Shown piece after piece: positions 26,501-38,500 of a stretch of DNA of 64,000 bases. The notes below the pieces were generated by a model, which saw nothing but the letters and a program-made list of their open reading frames with translations, searched no databases and was not told where the DNA came from. The position numbers and the translations under genes were made by a program. The DNA is from Mesocentrotus franciscanus (lineage: Eukaryota; Echinodermata; Echinoidea; Camarodonta; Strongylocentrotidae). Location: contig CP137686.1 in assembly GCA_037976565.1 (NCBI GenBank), positions 4,568,019 to 4,632,018 on the forward strand. The letters are read 5' to 3'. How positions within the stretch are numbered: position 1 is the first letter of the stretch; each line of letters starts with the position of its first letter.

Positions 26501-29500
26501 GTACAGTAGTGTCCATAGCAAATGATGGTGTTGGGGGTGTCATGGAGGCACTGGACTTACTTCACTGTGAACATGACGGACAAAGAAAGAGGACAAACTA
26601 TACGGTTCCTCATTCTACCCTCAACAATTGCTGTGGTAGACAAAGGAACATCCCTAAACTGCTATTATGTAAAATTAGTAGAACAGGTGAATATGCATGA
26701 GACACCTGTTCTACACATTTCTACATAATAGCAGTGAAGGGATGTTCCTTTGTCTACCACATCAATTGATGAGGGTAGAATGAGGAACCGTATATTTTGT
26801 CCTCTTTCTTTGTCCGTCATGTTCACAGTGCTTATCATTGCACGGCAATCAGGTTTAAAGACGTCAAGTGCTGGCTACACATCAGACCTCACATTAGACC
26901 TAAATTGAATGTCTTGTGCAGATTTTTGTGCCTTGACTTTAATAAAAAAATACAGCTTTCGGAAATGTTTTACATATTGATATTCAACAATCTCCCTCGA
27001 TGCGATCTTCACACTGATATCTGAGATTGATTCTAGCTCTCCTGGCTAAGTCAAGTTATCCCTGGTGCTGAGATAGCCCAGCTAAGTTGGTGAAATGGTG
27101 ATCTGGATAATTTGATTTAGAGATACTTTCTTGCACTTTTACTTCATCAAAGAGGGTTAGGACTAAGGGATGAGAAAGTTTTCAGTTAGGTCTAGGTTTA
27201 GGGTTAGGTCTACATTTTAAAATTGGGTATTATCTTTATCGTTGTTACCAGGGTTAAAGTTAGGAATCCAACTTTTGTCAGAAAATGTCTGTGCACCATT
27301 TGCAAAAGGGTACATGAATGTGTCATACTATCGATTCAAGCATCACGAAAAAGAGAGATAGGATTACTTACATCAAGTTCAGGTATGATGCCCCCAGTCC
27401 TCCAACCATTCTTTAAGCAAGGTTCCACAAGATCACTGTATACATGGTCTCCAAAATACAAGACCCCGGAACCGTGCCAGTTTGTTAGTTTTGTAAACTG
27501 CTCCACGTTGCCCTTAAAAATTAAAAAATAATATTTATGAGAGTACATTTGCAGAGAGAATGGTATTTGTGAATATATTAATCAGTTTGTATGCACTATG
27601 AAAATTTATTGATACAGACAAACTATCCTTCTGTTTTATGACATCTCAGATATTTTGATATGTCAGAACAGTAGCAGGCGCGTTAGCTCAGTGGTAGAGC
27701 AGTGGTCTTGTATCCGGGAGGTCCCAGGTTCGAAAAGTCAAAGTCAAAGTCGATGTGCTAGTGCCCTTTGGTAAGGCATTAATTCTCATTACCAAGTCCC
27801 TCAGAGAGATCTTAAAGCTGTCGGTCCCCTGGTTGCTTAATTACAAGCATACACTTGCTTGCTTAGCAGTCAGGTAAAACAAACAATACAAACATGTGTC
27901 CAATACATTCAAGAATCCTAATAATGGAATACCGTATTTGCCGGCGTAAAGGCCGCAGTATTTTCTCTTCCGAAAATATCAAAAAGTCTGGGTGCGGCCA
28001 ATCCGCAACAACAGTAAAAAATCGGCTGTTAAAACAGCACGTAATTTCGTACATATGGGACTCCCAACGGTACAATGAATAGATCTAGATCTATACCAGT
28101 AATGGTACAGGACATTTCTAGATTAACTCCACACATCTTACTGACAATATTATGTTGCATTATTGACATGAAGTCTAAAATAAACTTCATAACTTATTTT
28201 CTAACATAATCTACCGGTAGATCTAGATCTAAGTTCGTGCCATTGCATCGCTAAAAAGTAAAACTTACTAAAAGAAGGAACAGTTACGGAGCTAGCTGCC
28301 GCGCAACGCAACTGCACATCTAGCCAAAGTCGCAATTTCGTATTACACCACACATCGTGGTAGGGGTATTATACATTTATGAAGGATACCAAATCTGCCT
28401 GCGATACAGTACTAGCTTAAAATCGATGAAGATTTGCTAAATTATACGATCATTTTTTAGGTAAACTTCCTGTAAATTTATAAGAATATTGATGAATTTG
28501 GTATCAGTTTGTAGAAAAAAATAGTGTTCTACGAGAAAATTACGATTATTTTGTTTGGTCCGTTTGGTTTTTTTTCCTTTTTTTTTTTTTTTTTTTTTTT
28601 CCTCTACAAAATGTCAAAGTTGGGGTGCGGCCTATGCGGCGCTGCGGCCTTATCGCCGGCAAATACGGTATTGATAATATGGTGGCTGGCCATCGCCTAT
28701 AATCGAATAACCCCTAAAAAGGAAATGGCCTACAACTGACTCTTTCTGAATATTAGGGAATGCTCATCAAAATCATTTTGAAAACCCAGCATGGTCTTGC
28801 TGCTGCTGCTGCTGCGACTATCTGTTTACCACCCCTCCCCTCCCCCCTCCCTACATATGAAAATGAAACCCTATATCAAACATAGGAATAATATTGTAAC
28901 TAAAAAAGTAATGACTGATCAAGGACTTCAACTGCTTTAAAAAAAAATCCATTCCCATTCTCGCTTTGTAACTCACCTCTACATAAATCTTTCCTTTCTT
29001 CAGCTCGTTAACTTTCGCCCAAGAGGGTGTCCCTGTCTTCCTGTAGATTGATCGAAATGGTCTGAACGGGAGAAAAGAGAAAACAAATACATACATTACA
29101 AACACACCATATCAAAGTCATCTGTTTATTCAAATTCTACCTGGAAGCTACCAGACACCAAACCTTTAAATCAGTATTGCAATCAGTCATGTTGTTACAG
29201 ACACACATACTCCCTGACAGCACCAAATTGAAAACAAATGTACTTTTTTAAAAAGCTATGTCTTGACTTTAATGGGTATCTTTCAAAATTATAGGAGATC
29301 CCATGCTCTTAGATCGTGGTTCGTGTTGAGCACTGCCACAAGAACCAGAAGATGACTCGAGTTGTTTTCTTGACATCAAGGATGGTCCTATGACATATAC
29401 TCTGGACAAAAAACTTTCCGCGATATATTCCCTATGTATGCTAATTGAAGATTTAACTGTTACCCTTGACCAAATATTATGCCTAAGCTTATCCCTAACC

Positions 29501-32500
29501 ATAAATCTGATTTAAATCCAATTGCAACCCCTACTCTAACCCTAACCTAAAATCCAATAGCAACCCTAATCTAAAACCCAAGTGCAACCCTGACCCTTCC
29601 CTTTACGTTTGATGAATTGTCACCAGTATGATTTGTCAGATCACTGTCAAGTGTAGGATCTATTACTGAACAGCACCCCTATATATTACATATTGAGTTG
29701 ATATAAAATTCAGAGTATTCTGGTCAACTATACCTTGTAGTATCGCTGAAGAACTGTGGTTTTCTGGCCTGAGTAACGATGATATCGAAGAGATTAGCCC
29801 AGTCCGATCCGATTAGGTGGGACATTCCGCTATTCCTGTATGAAAAAATCGACAAAATTGCGTTTTAGATTATATTTTAAAGGCTCATAGTAGTGGGCTC
29901 TCATGGGGAATTGGACACCATTCTGGTGTTTATCCAATAAAGTGTTTTCAGTCACCGAGAGTGGACTTCACTTTTACGACTGACAGGCCTTCATAATGAA
30001 CTGTGCCCTGAACCTACTGCCATACCAAATTCTCATAATAAAATTTCCCTCATCATCGAGATATGAAGGCAAGCTGGAGTATTTTCTGGTGGGACAACAA
30101 GTTTCGCTGCCTGAGAGACCAGTGCACATCTTGATTGGTAATTCAACCAACTAAACTACTGTGTGGTTTTAATAATAATAATACTATTCTGAATTTATAT
30201 AGAGCCTATTGCATCATTAATTTCTCTTGGTACTTTTCATACAAATATATTAGTATCCCTGTCAAATGAGTTATATCCCTTGCAAACACATACTGTGTGC
30301 ACCTTCTCCACTCCCTGGGGAGTATTCAAGCCAGGCGCACACATTGCTGACCAATTCACAATATTTGCATCCTACCAGGTATCCAGTTAACTCCTGGGTG
30401 GAGAGAAGCAATGAAGATGAAATGCCTTATATTCTAACTCAAAGGTTTAACTGCACTCAAATTCTGGTTATTAGTGTTCTTATTATTATCTAGAACCTAT
30501 TAACTAAGGAAGATAATGATTGCTTATCTTTCCATAAGTAATATCATTGCCATTTCTTCAAACATGGAATTGCAGTAGGATCATGAAGTGTGCCCCAGGT
30601 CTTAGACTTACACAAAAGCAAATTCTGAGTTGGTGATGAGGAAGAGTTGTTTCCCTGCATTGTGTAGCCTTTGAAGGAGCTCTGGTATACCGGTATCCAT
30701 CTGAAGATATTCATCTGTCATGGTAACAAACAAAGAAATGAAAATAATGTTAATAAATCAGGTCACATCCGTATGAGTTCTAGTGGCTTGCATCGGGTCA
30801 TCGCGATGGGTCGGCGTGGTGGCGTTACCAGACTGTTTGTGAAAACATGCCCCTTTATTCACCCAATGTCAGGGGTTATGTTTGTGACATAAACCCCTCT
30901 CATCTACATATGGTCTGGTCCAATATACCCGACACTTTGTGAAAACCCTACGGCGAATCTACGAATGGTCCTTTACATGCATCTTCACATGATCTTTTGT
31001 TTTTTGTTTCACGAAAGGTCATGTAACGCGACCTCCCGACCAGACACTATGACTCAAAGTTAGTCACCTCTAGTACACTTTTACCCATTTGAAGATATTC
31101 CTCAGTCATGATAACAAACAAAGAAATTATAACAATGTTAACCATGTTTCATCTGATCTGTGCATTGCTTAAATTTTTTTAGTTTATTACCACGTACCGG
31201 TATGGCATCTGGAAATACTCTGTCATGGTAACCAAAAAAACAGCAGTAGTTAAAAAAGGTGAGTACCACTGACTGAACTAATCAACTTTTACCGCTACTC
31301 AATACAACTGATGATACTACTACTAATTAGTGTTGTAACATCACGGATATTTCCAATTCCGTTTAACCGCTAGTCAAAACCGGACGGTTTTCGGTTAAAC
31401 GAAAATTACTCACTTTTGCTAAGATCGCCGCTGATTGTAAGAATAGTGGTCGGCACTGGGCGGGCGCGGGCCCGACCAGCACGGGGGATTTTAGCCCACC
31501 ACTCCTGATGAAAAAACACTGCTTTCGACCGGCACTAATTTCACATAAAAACGTAACTATTCGTGAAGAAAAATATTACTTACATTCATATTTCCGTCTT
31601 TACTCGTGTTTTATTTGCGACTGTACAAGAATCATGATTTCAATTTGACATAAACTGATTATTTTTAAAGATTTGCCGAGTGTTGTTGTCTAAAGTTGCG
31701 ATTCATGAAAGCTGCCATATTGAATGAACCGATGAAGATGTTATAATACACAGAGATAGCAGCTCAGGCTCGTTCCATTACTGTTCTTATAAATGTTTAT
31801 TTTCAATAAGTTAAATTTTGTTCTCGTAATCTTCCGGAATAAATAAATTGAAATACTATAAGATACATTTATTTCATTATTTATATTATAAAATTTGTCC
31901 GAAATTTTTACAAAAAAAAAAATCGGGTAAACGAAACCGTCACATTCAAAACGGATAGTGCCATGGACGGTCGGATACCGGACGGTTAAACGTTTGATCA
32001 CAGCACTACTACTAATAATAATATTGGATATTTTTATACTGCACATATTTACCATGCAAGGTGCTCAAGGCACTGATCCACTGTGATCCACAGTTGGAAG
32101 ACATATCCAATAGACAACAACTATGTGTTTAAAAATACTGTACATTTTTTATCCATAATAACCTAAAAGTTTCAACTCATTAAACTGAAGTCTATGAATT
32201 GTTAAGTTGAAGGATGTTAATTTTATTTGGAGAGAGTTTAATGACATCTCTCTCAACAAGAGGAGGGGTATTGGCTCAGTCGGTAAAGCGTCTGCCCGTC
32301 GAACCAAAGATCGTGGGTTCAAATCCAACCCAGGCGGATGACTGAAACCTGCATTGTGTGTTTACGTGCCCCTGCCCTGTTTCATAGATGCAGGCTATGA
32401 TACAGTGGAAAACACTTCATCCCTCGGATAGGACGTTAAATGGAGGCTTCCTGTAAAGGAGAGTCACCACCTTTGTGCGTTAAGAACCCACTGCACTATT

Positions 32501-35500
32501 CGTATAAGAGTAGGGAAAAACCCGGTGTAGTGGTCCACCTGCACAATAATGAACTATCAAACAGTGTAAATTCTGTAGATTTGTGACCATGATTTGTATG
32601 TCCATTGAGAGACCAATGCCAGTAAATGGTGAGAGCAAACAATGGCATGAGAATGGCCTGCCATAGTCAAGTCCAACTTAAAGTCGATCTTAGTCTTTGT
32701 GAAACACCCCCCAGTTATACTGGAAGGAGAGACAAGGGTTATAGTGATTCAGTTCGCTTTCCCCCTCCCAGGCACAGGTGACGCCAAATACTTAATAATG
32801 ATAATAATAATATTTTGAATTATTAATAATAATCACGGACTTACGGACATTGTTGGCAACTTCTGTGTGCATTGAACCTGATTGGTGCACTTCTTTGACT
32901 GCATTCTAAAATAAAACAAGTAAAAGGTCTTTCAAACATCAATGTGGAAATGAATCTGAGGTTCCTATAGTTTTGCATTTTAAGAAATGTCTTGCTTGTA
33001 ATAATGACTTGATTAGACATCCTTTGCTATCTATATTCACTTTGCATTTCTACTTACTGGCTTCACTTAAATAACTAACTTATTTGCTGACAGCGATATA
33101 TAATCATTCTGAATTATAAAATACTACAAAATAATTATATAAATGTAACATTACATCAGTTGCGTGTTATGTTTTGTTTTTCCTTGTTACTTTTTTTTTC
33201 TTGAGTCGTATAGCTCTGTATTATTCATACCTTGGAATCATACCTTGGAAGTGGGCTTAAATTTATACAAAACTTACTTTCCCCTCTGCAACCATAATGA
33301 TAAATTATTTTCTATATGACAGGCTATGTGCAGCTCTTGAAGAACATGGACAGTTGAATACTTCATTGGGGTCAAATTCATCTCTCCTGGATGTCCAAAA
33401 TTTCCTGAGTTTTGTATTTAAAAATTGCTATTATTATACATGTCTTCCTTTACACCCAATGTACAATTATGATTTGTGATAAAAAAGTGTACTCATTTCC
33501 TTTTATGCCGACATATTTTTCAATTCAATTAAATGTTTCTAACATCATTTTGTACTCAACTCCCCAAATATCTAGTAAAATACCTATTATTTCACCAGTA
33601 TGTTCTTTTATTATTGTTTGTGTATCTAAATGTTATGATTGTTTCAAGGAACTGATTCCTGCCAGGTACCCATTTACTTCACTTGGGTGGAGAGTGGCAA
33701 ATGTAGATTAGTGTCTTGCCAAAGGACATTCGTGCTGTGACAGGGATTTGAACCCCGTACCTTGTGGTTCACAGTCCAGAGACTTATCCACTGGACCACA
33801 ACACCTCTTCAAGGAAAAAAAAAGAGTAATATTTTACTCTGCAGACAATTTGCCAAGAAATCATGGGACTTTTACAAATTAAAATAATTCCATTTATACT
33901 TACATGGATATCATGGAAGAGGTATTCCGGATCATAGTCAAATCCACGCGTTCTTAAGTACTGAAATTAAGGGGCAAAAAATGTTTAACAAATGATAAAT
34001 AATTAATTGCAAATGGCTATGGTAGTGAGCAGCTAAAACCAACATGTATGTATCCTGAGAAATATTGGTTGAATATTACATTTCTACACCAACCCTATGT
34101 TATATATTAATTAACATTCAAGGAAAAATAACAGTACATCAAAAGGTCTATTGTCAACATTTCAAGAATTGTCTTGACATATTTGTCTGAAGAATGGTAA
34201 TCATAATGCACTGTACAAGAAATGTGTATATGGGACCATACAAACATGTGGCATAAAAGTTCGGACCAAACACTTTAGCTATTTCCTGTAATATTTCGCA
34301 TATATGAGGGCATTTGAAGAGCCAGCCTTTCCAGGGGACATTTTTTGTCTATGATATTCCTCAATACTAACATAAAATGAATGAAAAAGCTCAAAAACCT
34401 TTCCCAGAACTCAACCTTTTCTTAAAGGGGTTGGATATCTTTGTTTCAGAATCTAAACAAAATCCTGGATTTAGTTCATGCTGCAACCATAATTATAAAC
34501 CTTTAGGTCAGTCAGGAATCCCATGACGTTTACAAGCCGATCATACATCTGATTATCAAGATATTTATGATTGGAATTCGAAATTTCAAAAACCGTTTTC
34601 CCAACGGTTTTTATAACACTACAGTCTATTGGGGAAAATGAGTATGGTAAAACCGGTCACTCAAAGATTTTTACTTTATTGAGGCACTTCATGATCCCTT
34701 TGAAGCGCAAATTTTTTAGGGCTTCAAAATTACACCATATCACAGACTCTGATAACACGTAGGGCCATGCATCTTTAAATAAACATACCTCAATAACGTT
34801 GACAAGGAGACACATCTCAGCGGTGGCAAACATGTCCATCAACTGACGTAAACCTTTCTCCTAGAGAAAATAAAACAAACAAAACAGCTCAAATTATCAT
34901 GTTTTTGTCTATACGGAAATCAGTACTCCTACCTAAACCTAGTTTTGATGTTAAACACAATCACAATGTAGTATTGTACTCATAAGCTGACATCCAGTAC
35001 TTGTATTAAATATATTTTATATTATGTAACAATTTGACTGTAGCAACCACGTTGATATTCATTTATTAATATACCACTCAATTTTTTTACTCTATATATT
35101 AAAGCTCATGGTGTGAATTATTTCTATCAATGTTATGGATCGATTTTGATATTTGTATTTGAAATCCAACAATTTGGTTGCAATAAATAAATGAATGAAT
35201 AAAAAAAAAGAGAATTCTCTTGGATTTTAAGGCCATATGGACGTAAGAGTACAGTTACTTTACAGGTACAGTCAAACCTGCTTTTTAATAGTGACCACCT
35301 GTCTACAAAGACCACATTTTTTGTTTCCCTTGAAAATGGTTTCTCATTGAAACATGTACTAAAGGAACCTGTCTACAAAGACCACCTGTCTACAAAGACC
35401 ACATTTTTTTGTTTCCCTTGAAAATGGTTTCTCATTCAAACATGTACTAAAGGAACCTGTCTACAAAGACCATCTGTCTACAAAGACCACATTTTTTGTT

Positions 35501-38500
35501 TCCCTTGAAAATGGTTTCTCATTCAAACATGTACTAAAGGAACCTGTCTACAAAGACCACCTGTCTACAAAGACCACATTTTTTGTTTCCCTTGAAAATG
35601 GTTTCTCATTCAAACATGTACTAAAGGAACCTGTCTACAAAGACCATCTGTCTACAAAGACCACATTTTTTTTTTACCTTGAAAATGGTTTCTCATTCAA
35701 ACATGTACTAAAGGAACCTGTCTACAAAGACCATCTGTCTACAAAGACCACATTTTTTGTTTCCCTTGAAAATGGTTTCTCATTCAAACATGTACTAAAG
35801 GAACCTGTCTACAAAGACCACCTGTCTACAAAGACCACATTTTTTGTTTCCTTGAAAATGGTTTCTCATTCAAACATGTACTAAAGGAACCTGTCTACAA
35901 AGACCATCTGTCTACAAAGACCACATTTTTTGTTTCCCTTGAAAATGGTTTCTCATTCAAACATGTACTAAAGGAACCTGTCTACAAAGACTACCTGTCT
36001 ACAAAGACCACATTTTTTGTTTCCCTTGAAAATGGTTTCTCATTCAAACATGTACTAAAGGAACCTGTCTACAAAGACCATCTGTCTACAAAGACCACAT
36101 TTTTTGTTTCCCTTGAAAATGGTTTCTCATTCAAACATGTACTAAAGGAACCTGTCTACAAAGACCACCTGTCTACAAAGACCACATTTTTTGTTTCCCT
36201 TGAAAATGGTTTCTCATTCAAACATGTACTAAAGGAACCTGTCTACAAAGACCACCTGTCTACAAAGACCACATTTTCTGTTTCCCTTGAAAATGGTTTC
36301 TCATTCAAACATGTACTAAAGGGAACCTGTCTACAAAGACCATCTGTCTACAAAGACCACTTTTTGTGTTTCCCTTGAAAATGGTTTCCCATTCATACAT
36401 GTACTAAAGGATCCTGTCTCTAAAGACCACCTGTCTACAAAGACCACATTTTTTTTGTTTCCCTTTAAAATGGTTTCTCATTCAAACATGTACTAAAGGA
36501 ACCTGTCTACAAAGACCACCTGTCTACAAAGACCACATTTTCTGTTTCCCTTGAAAATGGTTTCTCATTCAAACATGTACTAAAGGGAACCTGTCTACAA
36601 AGACCACCTGTCTACAAAGACCACTTGTTGTGTTTCCCTTGGGCGGTCGCTATAGACAGGTTTGACTGTACTTGAAAAAAGGTCAATAATACCTTTTCAT
36701 ATCCTCAGTCATGCTTATTTTATTCCACGGTGAAAGTTTAGAGGTTTTAGACCATGATTTCTTGACTTAAGGCCTCAAGATGCAGGTGATACATCAATCT
36801 TGTACCCTCTGATACTCACATAGCCATGCATGCTTCGATCGACAATCATTTCATCGGGTATATGAGTTCCGCCGTACATCTCGATCACCTCTTCATTACT
36901 GACTGCCTGTAATCCCCTGCGAAGAGATAATCATTATAGTTAAAATATGTACGTTGATCATCAAATATTAAAGGAGATCAGCTGCTGCATCTGGGTCATT
37001 CCATGGGGTAGGGGCAATTTTTGTGACATACCAGAAGTGAGAAACTATGTTATATCACAACCATAACAACGTTTGCTCAAATTGAGTTGAGCATAAAAAT
37101 CATAGCCAACTTTGTTTAGAAGTACTCAAACTTCATGGTAAATCAATATTATGAACCCAAAGTTTATGTAATGTTATATAAATGTGATGTCCATGTAACG
37201 CTGGTAAAAAAAAGGATTGCATATTTTAAGCAAAGATTTTGAAGAGAAACAACTGAAACAGGAATGATTCTGGCAAGGCACTACTATATATATTCATTGC
37301 TTGAAAATCTTCAACAGATGATATCATATTCCATGTGTAGTAGAAGATCTTATACCAGCAGTACATGGACATCGTCATAATTTTTGCCACAACCTCATGG
37401 GATGACCCATCTATAAAGTGCCCCCCCCTCCCCCTAATAGGCTTTATTTGTAATGTAACCAAATTTAATGCATAAGTCTTTGAGAAGTTCCTTGATACAA
37501 ATTATTTCATTCACCTGTTAAGAATAATTGTATCTCAATAGAAAGAATGCAAATTGCATACAGTATTTGTTGCTAGGTAGGGCAAACATTATGGCTTGCC
37601 CTACCTAACAACAAATACATGTATTATAATCAATTTACATTCTGACTATTGAAATACAATAGCCATAGGCCATTTTCCTATGTAATCAAATTCGATGCTC
37701 AAATCTTTGTGAAGTGCCTCGTTACAAATTATTTAATTCACCTTTTAAGAATAAGTGTATTTCAATAGTCAGAATGCTAATTGCATACATTACGTGTTGT
37801 TACATGTAGGTAGGACAAGCCATAATGTTTGTCCTACCTAGCAACAATTAATGAATGCAATTCGCATTCTGACTATTGAAATACAATTATTATTCATAAC
37901 AGCTGAATGCAATCATTTTTAAAGAGGCACTTAACAAAGACTTGTGCATATTAGATTTGATTACATTACGAAAATGGTCTATTATTTGTAACAGTTGAGG
38001 CACTTGAGTATAATCGGTTACATTACGAAAATGGCCTATTACTGCTAGACACCCGTCATTTGTTCAAAATAATTGTTGAATATACTGTTAATGGCCAAGT
38101 CCAAGTTATTTTGTCCCATTTACCGACTGCATCTAGAATTTCAGTACATCTGATGACTGCATGAAGGCAAGCTGATAGCCCTACTAGTACTAGAGCTTGG
38201 ATCAGACAAAACATCAAAACGGAAAGATACTTTTATGTAAATTTACGTTCACAAATAACACTTGGTAATCTATGGGACATACCTTGGCCTTGCGTAAATA
38301 GTCATTTTCATATCAAATCTAGCACTAGATATAAAGTGTGTACAAGTATAATTTATGATTCTAAAGAAACAAATGACCTTTCCCAAATAATTTGATTAAT
38401 TTCTTGTATCATTATAGCCAATTAGAAACAAAAATGTAAAGTCAAGAACCTGAGGGTTAAGATAGAAAATGGATTGGGCTTAAATGGTTATCCTCATGAA

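Noticed and set aside
26833..26995. Possible minus-strand exon reading [15 protein letters not shown] after exon 12
   Set aside because: The similarity to the expected REIxIxNTxxY segment is weak and the acceptor context poor. The exon at 513-599 fits much better in phase, length and sequence.
27160..27225. Interstitial telomere repeat (GGTTTAGGGTTAGG)
   Set aside because: Only one or two imperfect TTAGGG-like units are present. The tract at 29490-29610 is also too degenerate.
27677..27760. tRNA gene (tRNA-like GCGCGTTAGCTCAGTGG...GGTTCGAA)
   Set aside because: There is no pairing 3' acceptor half, and the following body recurs at 45.4 and 59.3 kb, so this is a SINE head. The same applies to 20331, 25984 and 32262.
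35295..36640. CRISPR-like array
   Set aside because: Whole 87-bp units repeat head to tail without unique spacers, inside a eukaryotic intron and transposon. It is a minisatellite.
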